The notes below the pieces were generated by a model. That model was not told the origin of the DNA, ran no database searches, and saw only the letters and a program-made list of their open reading frames with translations. The translations under genes and the position numbers were made by a program. This document shows, one piece after another, positions 56,320 to 64,000 of a stretch of 64,000 nt of DNA. The DNA comes from Haloarcula rara (GTDB lineage: Archaea > Halobacteriota > Halobacteria > Halobacteriales > Haloarculaceae): assembly GCF_029338235.1 (NCBI RefSeq), contig NZ_CP119785.1:1860001-1924000 (forward strand), read 5' to 3'. Within the stretch, counting starts at the first letter, position 1. The number at the start of each line of letters is the position of its first letter.

Positions 56320-57345
56320 CTAGTTCCGTTTCAGCACGTAGAGCGCCGCGCCGCCACCCAGCAGGAGCGCGAACAGGTAGCTCGCTACGCGATACAGAAT
56401 CGCGATGACGGCGGCGTCGGTCTGTCCGATGGCAGACAGCGCGACGACCAGCACGACGAGTGCGGTCTCGACGGCGCCGGAGCCGCCGGGCGAGGGGACC
56501 AGCCCCGCCAGCGTCGAGGCAGGAACGATGAAGAAGACGAGCACGAGCGGGAGCTCGGCGCCGATGGCCTGCGCCGAGAAGTACAGCGGCAGGGCGAAGA
56601 AGACCCAGCCGACATAGGAGACGCTGAGGGCCTTCGCGAGCGCCCGGCGGTCCCGGGCGATGCGCTCGAACGCGGCTTCGGTCTCGTGGATGCGGCTCCG
56701 GAGCCCGTCGAGGCTGACCACGGGCAGGTGGTCGACGAGCGGCGCCGAGAGCCGGAGGACGGCGCGCCGGAGCTGGTCGCGAAAGCGCCACCCGACGGCG
56801 GTAAGCAGCGGGACGCCGACCGAGAGGACGACCAGCCCGCCGGCCAGTGGTTCGATGGCTTCTGGGAGCTCGCTCCCGTACAGCAGCGCCGCGAAGCCGA
56901 CCCCGGAGAAGGTGACGAACGGAAAGAGGTTCAGGAGGTCGGCGGTGACGACGCTGGCGAGGCTGTCCTGGTAGCTGGCCTCCGTGTCACGGGAGAGGAC
57001 GTAGGCGATGAAGGGCTCGCCGCCGGCCTGGCCAAGCGGCGTGACGTAGTTGGCGAAGGTGGCGGCGTAGTAGGTCACCACGAGCTTCGAGAAGGACTCC
57101 TCGATACCGGCGACGCCAAGCACTATCTGCCAGGCTTTCCCCCACGCGGTGAGACAGATTGCCGTCGAGAGACAGGCCAGCGCCAGCCAGCCCAGGTCGG
57201 CCCGGCGGAGGCCCGAGAGGACCCCCTCGGTCCCGACGAAGTCGACCAGCAACGCGATGACCCCGCCCGCGACCAGGAAGCCCAGCAGTATCTGAGCGAC
57301 GGTCTTGCGGTCCAGAAAGTCGAGGGTCGCGCTGTCCGAGCTCAC
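56320..57345 (-). CDS. flippase-like/lysylphosphatidylglycerol synthase TM-family protein
   Basis: The 341-residue protein has about eight transmembrane helices. It shows YVTPLGQAGGEPFIAYVLS, ADLLNLFPFVTFSG and LVPSPGGSGAVETALVVLV, the PF03706 signatures. It is the second member of this family in the window. The start is GTG 57345, one base after the sulfatase-like stop, so it is cotranscribed with that gene. The order phosphatase-superfamily enzyme then flippase echoes the 3.7-8.2 kb locus. Confidence 0.84.
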   Translation of the reverse strand: MSSDSATLDFLDRKTVAQILLGFLVAGGVIALLVDFVGTEGVLSGLRRADLGWLALACLSTAICLTAWGKAWQIVLGVAGIEESFSKLVVTYYAATFANYVTPLGQAGGEPFIAYVLSRDTEASYQDSLASVVTADLLNLFPFVTFSGVGFAALLYGSELPEAIEPLAGGLVVLSVGVPLLTAVGWRFRDQLRRAVLRLSAPLVDHLPVVSLDGLRSRIHETEAAFERIARDRRALAKALSVSYVGWVFFALPLYFSAQAIGAELPLVLVFFIVPASTLAGLVPSPGGSGAVETALVVLVVALSAIGQTDAAVIAILYRVASYLFALLLGGGAALYVLKRN

Positions 57346-57346
57346 G

Positions 57347-58849
57347 TCAGTCGATGTAGCCCAGGTCCTGCAGTCGGTCCTTCGTCTCGTCGTCCATCTC
57401 GGAAAGCACGTCGCCGTCGGCCCCGTCGGCCTCGTCGGGCCAGGTCGCACCGACCGAGTCGACGAACTCGAACAGGGCCCGCTTCAACTGGTCGGGCTCG
57501 TCGTCGGTTCCCGCGAGATTCGCCGTCTCGTCGGGGTCGGTCCCCACGTGATAGGCCTCGTCGGGGATGCGCGTGCAGTGGATGTACTTCTCCTCGACGG
57601 TCCGGGCGGCGCCCATCCGGGAGTAAAAGCGGGACTGCTCGTCCAGTTCGATACCGGCCCCGCTTGCTTTCCCCTCCAGCTGGCGCAACTCGACGACGGG
57701 CTGGTGGTACTCGACGAAGCCGACCTCGCCCCGGGGGACCCCGCCCAGTTCCTCTGCGAACTCGCGGTAGTCGGCCGACAGCAGCGAGCGGGGCGACTCC
57801 AGTGAGACGCCTCGCCCCTCGGCGCCCGCCGCGTCCAGAATCGTGTGATAGAGGTCGACCAGCTCGACGGTCGTCTCCTCGTCCCGGCCCGGCTCGATGT
57901 CGGGGTGTTTGACCATGAGCGGGACGTTGACCAGCGGGTCGTAGATACCGAACTCGTGGCCGTACAGCTCGTGTTCGCCGAAGAGTTCGCCGTGGTCTGC
58001 CACTACGACGACGGTGGTGTCCTCCCACTGGCCCGTCTCTTTCAGGTGCGAAAAGAGACGGTCGAGCTGGTCGTCGATGTGGGCGAGTTCGGCGTCGTAG
58101 AGGCCCTTGATGTCGTCCCACTCCTCGTCGTCGATGTCGCGGGCGCCGCAGTTGAACTCCTTTGAGTTCTGGCACACCTCTGTCGAGTCGACGCCGGGGG
58201 CGAACCGTTCGGCGTACTCCTCGGGCGGGTGGTAGGGGAGGTGTGCGTCCATCAGGTTGATGAACGCGAAGAAGTCATCGCTCTCGTCGATGAAGTCGAT
58301 GGTCTTGTCGATGACCTGTGGCGTCTTCGTGTCACCGCCGCCGCCCTCGGCGAGGTGTTCGTGTATCTTGTTCCCGACCTGGACCATCCGGTCGGCGACG
58401 CTCCGCAGCGTGTCGTTGTCGTTCATCGTCTGCCAGAGACTCGCCAGCGGGCCGGAGAGCAGCTCGCTGGGCATTATCTGGAAGAAGTTGTCGTGGTCGT
58501 CAAAGCCCGCGGTCAGGTTCGTGTAGCTCGTAATCCAGGCGTTCGAGGAGTAACAGGCGGTGGCATAGCCCGCCGCCGAGAGCGACTCGGCGAGCGTGGT
58601 CGCGCCCGCCAGATAGGGGTCCTCCTGGGTGGCCTCGTGCTCGCTGGGATACAGGCCGGTGAACATCGAGGCGTGGACCGGCAGCGTCCACGGGGCCGGC
58701 GCGACGGCCCCCTCGTAGACGGCGGCCTCGTCGGCGAACTCGGCGAGGTGCGGGGTCGTCTCGCGGGTCTCGTCGTAGACGGTCAGACGGTCCTTCCGGA
58801 CCGTGTCCAGGACGACGAAGAGGACGTTTTCCCCGTCCGTATCAGTCAT
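57347..58849 (-). CDS. sulfatase-like (alkaline phosphatase superfamily) enzyme
   Basis: The 500-residue protein has NVLFVVLDTVRKDRL with the metal Asp, then APWTLPVHASMFTG at the nucleophile site. In true sulfatases this reads CxPSR; here no Cys or Ser-Pro-Ser-Arg is present, so formylglycine sulfatase activity is doubtful and phospho- or sulfo-transfer is unproven. VVVADHGELFGEHELYGHEF supplies later ligands. The C-terminus RLQDLGYID resembles that of the phosphodiesterase at 3.7 kb. First gene of a two-gene operon with a flippase-like protein. Confidence 0.83.
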   Translation of the reverse strand: MTDTDGENVLFVVLDTVRKDRLTVYDETRETTPHLAEFADEAAVYEGAVAPAPWTLPVHASMFTGLYPSEHEATQEDPYLAGATTLAESLSAAGYATACYSSNAWITSYTNLTAGFDDHDNFFQIMPSELLSGPLASLWQTMNDNDTLRSVADRMVQVGNKIHEHLAEGGGGDTKTPQVIDKTIDFIDESDDFFAFINLMDAHLPYHPPEEYAERFAPGVDSTEVCQNSKEFNCGARDIDDEEWDDIKGLYDAELAHIDDQLDRLFSHLKETGQWEDTTVVVVADHGELFGEHELYGHEFGIYDPLVNVPLMVKHPDIEPGRDEETTVELVDLYHTILDAAGAEGRGVSLESPRSLLSADYREFAEELGGVPRGEVGFVEYHQPVVELRQLEGKASGAGIELDEQSRFYSRMGAARTVEEKYIHCTRIPDEAYHVGTDPDETANLAGTDDEPDQLKRALFEFVDSVGATWPDEADGADGDVLSEMDDETKDRLQDLGYID

Positions 58850-58956
58850 ACAGTATCAGAATTCGCCGATCGGGTTAATACAGTGTGGTTGCATCCGATG
58901 GGTTGCCCGCTCGGACAGCCGGGGCGATAGATGGCGTGTCAGACCGAGCGAACGCT

Positions 58957-59340
58957 CTAGAACGGCGCTTCCGGACCCTCGTCGTCGCCGCCGACGTCGC
59001 CGCCGCGGGAGTCGCCGCCGCCGAAGGACGGCGTCATGCCGCCGTCGGCGCCGCCGGCCATCCCCTCGCCGCCCTCCATTCCGGTGCGTGCGACGACCTC
59101 GTCGATCTCGGGGATCTCCTTGGTCATGCGGGTCTTGATAGCCTGGATGGTCATCGGGGAGATGCCACAGCCCGAACACGCACCGCCCAGGCGGATGGTG
59201 ACGCTGCCCTCTTCGCGGTCGATGTTCTCGATGGCGGCGCTCCCGCCGTGCATCTGAATCTGCGGGAAGTTCCGGCGCAGGAAGTTCGTGATTCGCTCGC
59301 GCAGGTCGTTCTCGTCGTCGGCTCCGGTCTCGGTGCTCAT
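58957..59340 (-). CDS. NifU C-terminal-domain protein (Fe-S cluster carrier, Nfu type)
   Basis: The 127-residue protein has the Nfu fold: QIQMHGGSAAIENID, then GACSGCGIS with the cluster cysteines Cys55 and Cys58 (CxxC), then MTIQAIKTRMTKEIPEID. A Gly/Asp-rich tail of about 30 residues follows. Nfu proteins bind and hand on a 4Fe-4S or 2Fe-2S cluster. No other Fe-S assembly gene is seen in the window. Confidence 0.9.
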   Translation of the reverse strand: MSTETGADDENDLRERITNFLRRNFPQIQMHGGSAAIENIDREEGSVTIRLGGACSGCGISPMTIQAIKTRMTKEIPEIDEVVARTGMEGGEGMAGGADGGMTPSFGGGDSRGGDVGGDDEGPEAPF

Positions 59341-59436
59341 AGTGGCTGGATGTGGGGGCCGGGGAGGCTTAGACCTTTGGACTGGCGTGGTTTCGCGTGG
59401 ACGTTCGTGACAGTTTGCGCGCTCGAACGTCGCCGC

Positions 59437-60504
59437 TCACTGCGCGTCGTCGATTGCGGCGTTCAGCGCGTCCAGTTCCTCCTGCATCCGCGCTTCCGTG
59501 TTGGGGACGTAGCCGACCTGGTCGGCGACCAGCTCCTCGTCCGCGCTCTGCTCGACGAAGAAGCGGGCGAACTCGGTGACGTGGGCCTCGCCGAGTCGGT
59601 CCGTGCTGACGTAGGTGAACAGCGGCCGTGCGAGCGGGTATTCGCCGCCGTCGGCAGTGTCGAGGGTCGGTTCGACACAGCCACTGCCGTCGTCGAGCCC
59701 GACGGCTTTCACGCGGTCGCTGTTCGCTCGGTAGTACGCGAAGCCGACGTAGCCGATACCGTACTCGTCCTGTTCGACAGCCTGTACGATGGTGGTGTCC
59801 TGCTCGGTCGGCTCGTAGTCGCTCGTGTGGCTCGCGTCGTCACCGAGCACTCTCGCTTCGAGGTAGTCGAAGGTGCCGGAGGTCTCGGCGGGCCCGTATC
59901 GATTGATTTGCTCGTCGGGCCAGTCGCTGTCGACGTCCGACCACGTGGTCGCGCCGTCCGCACGCCATATCTCCCGAAGCTCGTCGGTCGTCATGCAGTC
60001 GACCCAGTCGTTGTCGGTGTTGACGAGGACTGTCACCGCGTCGACGCCGAGCCTGAGCTCGTGGGACTCGACGCCGCTGTCGGCACACAGCTGTTCCTCC
60101 TCGGCGGTTATGGGTCGCGATGCGTTGTTAAAATCGGCCTCGCCCGTACAGAAGTGGTTGCGGAACCCGCCGCCGGTACCCGTTTGGGCCACAGAAATTG
60201 CGACGTCAGGGTGCTGCTGGATGAACACCTCGGCCACCGCATCTGCGAGGGGGTAGACCGTACTGCTCCCGGTGATATCTATCGTCCCCTCCAGCGGCGT
60301 CTCCTTGGACTCGTCCGTCCCGTCGGGCGTCTCCGTCGGCTCGCCAGTCTCGGTCTCGTCGGGCGTCTCCGTCGGCTCGCCTGTCGCCGTGTCGTCCGGT
60401 TCGTCGTCCGTCGTCTGGCCATCGTCACTGTCGCCGAGACAGCCACCCACCGCGACCGACAGCCCGGTCGCGAGAGCGCCGAGATACTCGCGTCGGTTCG
60501 GCAT
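59437..60504 (-). CDS. pstS: phosphate ABC transporter substrate-binding lipoprotein PstS
   Basis: The 355-residue protein has a signal with lipobox Cys22 (VAVGGC), an acidic Thr/Glu/Pro linker with repeated GEPTETPD, and a PstS fold. Motifs are DITGSSTVYPLADAVAE, QTGTGGGFRNHF, NNASRPI and RYGPAETSGTFDYL. These line the phosphate-binding cleft. No pstC, pstA or pstB lies nearby in this window, so it is orphan here. CTTTTTATCG lies about 27 bases before the ATG. Confidence 0.9.
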   Translation of the reverse strand: MPNRREYLGALATGLSVAVGGCLGDSDDGQTTDDEPDDTATGEPTETPDETETGEPTETPDGTDESKETPLEGTIDITGSSTVYPLADAVAEVFIQQHPDVAISVAQTGTGGGFRNHFCTGEADFNNASRPITAEEEQLCADSGVESHELRLGVDAVTVLVNTDNDWVDCMTTDELREIWRADGATTWSDVDSDWPDEQINRYGPAETSGTFDYLEARVLGDDASHTSDYEPTEQDTTIVQAVEQDEYGIGYVGFAYYRANSDRVKAVGLDDGSGCVEPTLDTADGGEYPLARPLFTYVSTDRLGEAHVTEFARFFVEQSADEELVADQVGYVPNTEARMQEELDALNAAIDDAQ

Positions 60505-60526
60505 ATCTGCTCACACACACTACACG

Positions 60527-60538
60527 ATAAAAAGTCGT
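60527..60538 (-). promoter_or_regulatory. TATA box of pstS
   Basis: On the minus strand ACTTTTTATCG lies about 27-30 bases upstream of ATG 60504, in the divergent gap with taw1. Confidence 0.55.
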
Positions 60539-60594
60539 CCGCTACTGGGCCCGGACGAAAACCCCTTACAGCGCGGCGCGAAACGCTTCCAGTA

Positions 60595-61578
60595 ATGAGC
60601 GACAGCGACTCGGGCGGTCCGAAGCAGGTCTCGGACCCCGACTACCACAGCCAGAACCACACGGCTGCCCAGACCTGCGGCTGGACGGCCAACGCCCTTC
60701 GCGGGGAGGGGAAGTGTTACAAGTACGCATTCTACGGCATCGAGTCCCATCGCTGCATCCAGATGACGCCCGTGGTCAAATGCAACGAGCGCTGCGTGTT
60801 CTGCTGGCGGGACCACGCCGGCCACGCCTACGAACTGGGCGACGTCGAGTGGGACGACCCCACCGCCGTCGCCGACGCGAGCGTCGAGCTCCAGCGCAAG
60901 CTGCTGTCGGGCTTTGGCGGTAACGAGGAGGTGCCCCGCGAGGTGTTCGAGCAGGCGATGGAGCCCCGGCACGTCGCCATCTCGCTGGACGGCGAACCGA
61001 CGCTGTATCCCTATCTACCGGAACTCATCGAGGAGTTCCACGACCGCGATATCACCACTTTCCTGGTCTCGAACGGCACCCACCCGGAGATGCTAGAACG
61101 GTGTGACCCCACCCAGCTGTACGTCTCCGTCGACGCCCCAGACCGGAAGACGTTCGATTCGACGGTGAAGGCCGTCGAGGACGACGCCTGGGACAGCCTC
61201 ATCGACACGCTCGACGTCCTCGCGGAAAAAGACGACACCCGCACCGTCATCCGGTCGACGCTCGTACGCGAGGAGAATATGCACCACCCCGCGTGGTACG
61301 CGGCGATGTGTGACCGGGCCGACGCCGACTTCGTCGAGCTGAAGGCGTACATGCACGTGGGCCACTCGCGGGGCCGACTCGACCGCGAGTCGATGCCCAG
61401 CCACGAGGAGATTCTCGACTTCACAGAGGCGATGCGGGAATTCCTGCCCGACCACGATACCATCAAGGAGGTCGAACCGTCCCGCGTGGCGATGCTTGCT
61501 CGTGACGACGATACCTGGGTCCCCAAGCTGAACAAGGACAGCGAGTTCTGGGCGTCGGACCCGCTCGTGGAGTACTGA
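60595..61578 (+). CDS. taw1: tRNA-wybutosine biosynthesis radical SAM enzyme Taw1 (TYW1)
   Basis: The 327-residue protein carries VKCNERCVFCWRDH, the radical SAM CxxxCxxC (Cys63, Cys67, Cys70). Three further N-terminal cysteines (28, 41, 54) can bind the second Fe-S cluster. AISLDGEPTLYPYL and VSVDAPDRKTFDSTVK are family landmarks. Taw1 condenses N1-methylguanosine at position 37 of tRNA-Phe with pyruvate, giving 4-demethylwyosine. Divergent from pstS. Confidence 0.94.
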   Translation: MSDSDSGGPKQVSDPDYHSQNHTAAQTCGWTANALRGEGKCYKYAFYGIESHRCIQMTPVVKCNERCVFCWRDHAGHAYELGDVEWDDPTAVADASVELQRKLLSGFGGNEEVPREVFEQAMEPRHVAISLDGEPTLYPYLPELIEEFHDRDITTFLVSNGTHPEMLERCDPTQLYVSVDAPDRKTFDSTVKAVEDDAWDSLIDTLDVLAEKDDTRTVIRSTLVREENMHHPAWYAAMCDRADADFVELKAYMHVGHSRGRLDRESMPSHEEILDFTEAMREFLPDHDTIKEVEPSRVAMLARDDDTWVPKLNKDSEFWASDPLVEY

Positions 61579-61635
61579 CGCAGAACCCGCAGACCGAACC
61601 GCTGAGTATACCCGTCGCCACTTCTGAACGAACGT

Positions 61636-62541
61636 GTGTCCCGCCGGCTGTACACCGTCGGTCTGTTCGCCCTGCTGGCGACGCTGTGGGGCCTGTCCTT
61701 CCTGGCCATCGAAATCGGTCTGCGAACGCTTGCGCCGGTGCTCTTTGCGGCCTTCCGGTACGCTATCGCGGCCGTCCTCCTGCTGGGCGTGGCCCTGGTA
61801 CGCCGGACCGAGTGGCGCCCGTCGGGCCGGCCCGACGTCGACGCCATCGTCGGCGGCGGCGTCTTTCTGGTCGCGGGCAACGCGCTCCTCTTTCTCGGCC
61901 AGCAGACCGTCCCGAGCGGTCTGGCGGCCATCATGCAGAGTCTGGTGCCAGTGTTGACCTCGCTGTGGGCGCTCGCCTTGCTCCCCGAGGAGCGCGTCTC
62001 GGCCGTCGGGGCGGTCGGTATCCTGCTCGGTTTCGTCGGCGTCGGCCTCATCGTCCGCCCGGACCCGGCGAACCTGCTGGGCAGTGACGTGGTCGGTCGC
62101 CTGCTCATCCTCGGCCAGGCCGCGAGCGTCGCGCTGGGCGGGGTCATCATCCAGCGGGCCGGCCCCACGCTGGACCGGGCCGCGCTCTCGGGGTGGTCGA
62201 TGGCCGTCGGCGGCGTCATCCTCTTCGGGCTCAGCTACGCCCTCGGCGAGCCGTTCGGGCTCCCCGCCACAGTCCCCGGCTGGGCCGCCGTCGCCTATCT
62301 CGGCGTCTTCGCGACAGCGGTGGCCTTCCTCATCTACTACACGCTGCTTGAGGTCCGCGGGGCACTGGAGACCTCGCTGGTCGCCTATCTCGTGCCAGTC
62401 GTCGCGACCGTTGTCGGCATCGCGGTGCTGGGCGAGTCCATCACACTCCCAACTGTCGCCGGCTTTCTGCTCGTCTTGGCCGGCTTCGTCCTCCTGAAAC
62501 GCCGAGCCATCGGCGAGCTTCTCGTCGACGCGCGGCGGTGA
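61636..62541 (+). CDS. EamA/DMT-family transporter
   Basis: The 301-residue protein has ten transmembrane helices in two EamA repeats of about 135 residues. Motifs are LWGLSFLAIEIGLRTLAP and VPSGLAAIMQSLVPVL in the first half, with ALGGVIIQRAGP and VATVVGIAVLGESITLP in the second. The family exports metabolites or amino acids. GTG 61636 is the start that includes the first helix; it is 57 bases after taw1. Confidence 0.88.
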   Translation: MSRRLYTVGLFALLATLWGLSFLAIEIGLRTLAPVLFAAFRYAIAAVLLLGVALVRRTEWRPSGRPDVDAIVGGGVFLVAGNALLFLGQQTVPSGLAAIMQSLVPVLTSLWALALLPEERVSAVGAVGILLGFVGVGLIVRPDPANLLGSDVVGRLLILGQAASVALGGVIIQRAGPTLDRAALSGWSMAVGGVILFGLSYALGEPFGLPATVPGWAAVAYLGVFATAVAFLIYYTLLEVRGALETSLVAYLVPVVATVVGIAVLGESITLPTVAGFLLVLAGFVLLKRRAIGELLVDARR

Positions 62542-62617
62542 CGACGTCTCGCTTTCCAATTGTGTGACGAGTTCCACCTTCGGTATGCTTATCCGAATAT
62601 AGTCCGTACCGGTGGGT

Positions 62618-63316
62618 ATGGCAGACTCATCGGGACAGGCCGTCGGGCGCGACGAGCTGGCGACGCTGAAGCTGCTCGCGCTCGAGGGCGCGATGGACGA
62701 GCCGACGAAGGTCTCCTGTGCGGATCTGGCCGGCCGGCTCGACGCCTCGAACCAGACGGCCTCCCGTCGACTCCAGCGACTCGACGACGCCGACTTGCTG
62801 GACCGGGATATGCTGGGCGACGGCCAGGAGGTCCACATCACGAGCGCGGGCGAGCGCCGCCTCCAGTCCGAGTACGCCGACTACCGGCGCATCTTCGAAT
62901 CGGACGCGAGCGTCCACCTGCTGGGACTGGTCACCTCCGGCATGGGCGAGGGGCGCCACTACATCACCCTCCCGGGCTACATGGAGCAGTTCATCGAGCG
63001 CCTGGACTACGAACCGTTCGCGGGGACGCTGAACCTCGAACTGACCGAGGACAGCGTCCGCAAGCGCGCCCGTCTGGGCGCGCTCGAACCCGTCACCATC
63101 GAGGGGTGGGAAGACGACGAGCGCACCTACGGCCCGGCCTATTGCTACCCCGTCTCCGTCGAGAGCGGCGACGGCGAGTACGAGCCGGCCCATATCATCG
63201 CGCCGGAACGCACCCACCACGGCGAGGAGAAGGTGGAGCTTATCGCGCCGGAGAAGCTCCGAGACGTCCTCGAACTGGAAGACGGCGACGAGGTGACTGT
63301 CCATGTCTCGGAGTGA
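62618..63316 (+). CDS. ribK: CTP-dependent riboflavin kinase (DUF120) with N-terminal HTH
   Basis: The 232-residue protein has a winged-helix N-terminal third ([20 protein letters not shown]) and a C-terminal DUF120 domain (about 95-230) with [26 protein letters not shown] and [13 protein letters not shown]. This archaeal RibK uses CTP to make FMN, and the fused HTH may autoregulate riboflavin genes. ATG 62618 is preferred to GTG 62612; CTTATCC lies about 27 bases upstream. The end overlaps ribB by 14 bases. Confidence 0.93.
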   Translation: MADSSGQAVGRDELATLKLLALEGAMDEPTKVSCADLAGRLDASNQTASRRLQRLDDADLLDRDMLGDGQEVHITSAGERRLQSEYADYRRIFESDASVHLLGLVTSGMGEGRHYITLPGYMEQFIERLDYEPFAGTLNLELTEDSVRKRARLGALEPVTIEGWEDDERTYGPAYCYPVSVESGDGEYEPAHIIAPERTHHGEEKVELIAPEKLRDVLELEDGDEVTVHVSE

Positions 63317-63980
63317 GTCCGTGGACGGTGACACCGCAGCGGCCGCCCAGGCCGCTATCGACGCGTTCGCCCGCGGGGAACCGGTGTTGATACACGACGC
63401 CGCCGACCGCGAGGGCGAGACCGACATCGTCTACCCGGCCGGTTCGGTCACGCCCGAGGCCGTCGCGCGACTGCGTAACGACGCCGGCGGGCTGGTCTGT
63501 GTCGCGCTCTCGGACGCCGTCGCCGAGTCGCTCGACCTCCCGTTCATGCAGTCGGTGCTCGACCATCCGACGAGTGCCGACCACGAACTCGCCTACGACG
63601 AGCGCTCCTCCTTTTCGCTGACGGTCAATCATCGGGACACCTTCACCGGCATCACCGACGACGACCGCTCGCTGACCATCACTGAACTGGCCGCGCTCGC
63701 GGCCGACCCCGACACCGATGGATTCGCCGACGCCTTCCGCTCGCCGGGCCACGTCCACCTGCTGCGGGCCGCGCCGGACCTGCTCGCGGACCGCGAGGGT
63801 CACACCGAGCTGGGGATCGCGCTGGCCGACGCCGCCGACCAGCCGCCGGCCGTCGTGGTCTGTGAGATGCTCGACGACGAGACCGGCGGCGCGCTCTCGC
63901 CCGCCGACGCGCGGGCCTACGCGGCCGAGACGGGGCTCCACTACGTCGAGGGCCGCGCCATCGTCGACGCGCTGGCCTGA
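63303..63980 (+). CDS. ribB: 3,4-dihydroxy-2-butanone 4-phosphate synthase
   Basis: The 225-residue protein contains [16 protein letters not shown] (Asp/Glu metal site) near the start, [25 protein letters not shown] and [14 protein letters not shown], then [15 protein letters not shown] residues and GHVH His. It converts ribulose 5-phosphate to the four-carbon riboflavin precursor. It overlaps ribK by 14 bases, so both are made from one transcript. The stop at 63980 leaves 20 bases to the window edge with no feature. Confidence 0.94.
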   Translation: MSRSESVDGDTAAAAQAAIDAFARGEPVLIHDAADREGETDIVYPAGSVTPEAVARLRNDAGGLVCVALSDAVAESLDLPFMQSVLDHPTSADHELAYDERSSFSLTVNHRDTFTGITDDDRSLTITELAALAADPDTDGFADAFRSPGHVHLLRAAPDLLADREGHTELGIALADAADQPPAVVVCEMLDDETGGALSPADARAYAAETGLHYVEGRAIVDALA

Positions 63981-64000
63981 TCTCTACAGGCCGTCGACCA

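Noticed and set aside
56061..56408. Plus-strand hydrophobic repeat protein (FWLLASALAAIAGGA units)
   Set aside because: Simply one frame of the minisatellite. It has no start signal, and its end is antisense to the flippase gene.
58885..61578. 897-codon plus-strand frame
   Set aside because: Only its end is coding, as Taw1 from 60595. The first part is antisense to the NifU-like and PstS genes.

Overview
The window is chromosomal DNA of a haloarchaeon (class Halobacteria), probably of the Haloarcula/Halomicrobium kind. The proteins are very acidic and the codons GC-rich. AT-rich TATA elements lie about 27-30 bases before many start codons, which points to leaderless transcripts. The gene set is archaeal: type II GAPDH, a doublet histone, archaeal CCA-adding enzyme, Taw1, CTP-type riboflavin kinase, HTH-10 (Bat-like) and DUF7344-like regulators, and Tat-type lipoproteins. 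There is also a bacterial-type NAD-dependent DNA ligase. The genus assignment is an inference.

Layout. 1-2.8 kb: M29-type aminopeptidase (cut by the window edge), type II GAPDH, DUF309 protein. 2.9-3.6 kb: two small membrane-protein genes, each with an in-frame TAG. 3.7-11 kb: a surface-glycan region with a phosphodiesterase, a GT2/DUF2304/polysaccharide-deacetylase/flippase operon and a PMT-like membrane glycosyltransferase. 11-13.4 kb: two lipoproteins around a tRNA-Arg that is followed by an array of its own 3'-end fragments. 13.5-18.3 kb: RPA-type ssDNA-binding protein, histone, histone deacetylase-family enzyme, CCA-adding enzyme, tRNA-Asn, and an intron-bearing tRNA(CAU). 18.3-21.8 kb: a small island bounded by a 14-bp repeat of the tRNA 3' end, carrying a UPF1/DNA2-like helicase and a Doc-type Fic toxin with a small downstream partner. 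21.9-31.5 kb: DUF302 lipoprotein, a frameshifted nuclease-like gene, PQQ-type sugar dehydrogenase, K+ channel, hydrolase, M48 protease and two regulators. 31.8-41 kb: uvrC, class V aminotransferase, ligA and an ABC exporter. 41-48.8 kb: the DUF4129/DUF58/MoxR membrane cluster. 48.9-51.4 kb: metY-metX. 51.4-55.7 kb: rubredoxin-like protein, ketopantoate-reductase family enzyme, DUF849 enzyme and a GNAT. 55.7-56.3 kb: a non-coding inverted-repeat element and a 45-bp minisatellite. 56.3-64 kb: flippase, sulfatase-like enzyme, NifU-like protein, PstS, Taw1, DMT transporter, ribK-ribB.

Notable points. The tRNA-anchored island with a helicase and a reversed-order Doc module is the best candidate for an undescribed defence or stability system. 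A 220-320 bp element bounded by 14-16 bp inverted repeats occurs twice, and its right end has been amplified into the 45-bp repeat. Three tandem two-tier hairpins with covarying stems lie between convergent genes at 51.75-51.90 kb. Seven single-base deletions, most at G/C runs and all between 23.1 and 46.9 kb, break six genes including uvrC. They look more like sequencing or assembly error than gene decay.
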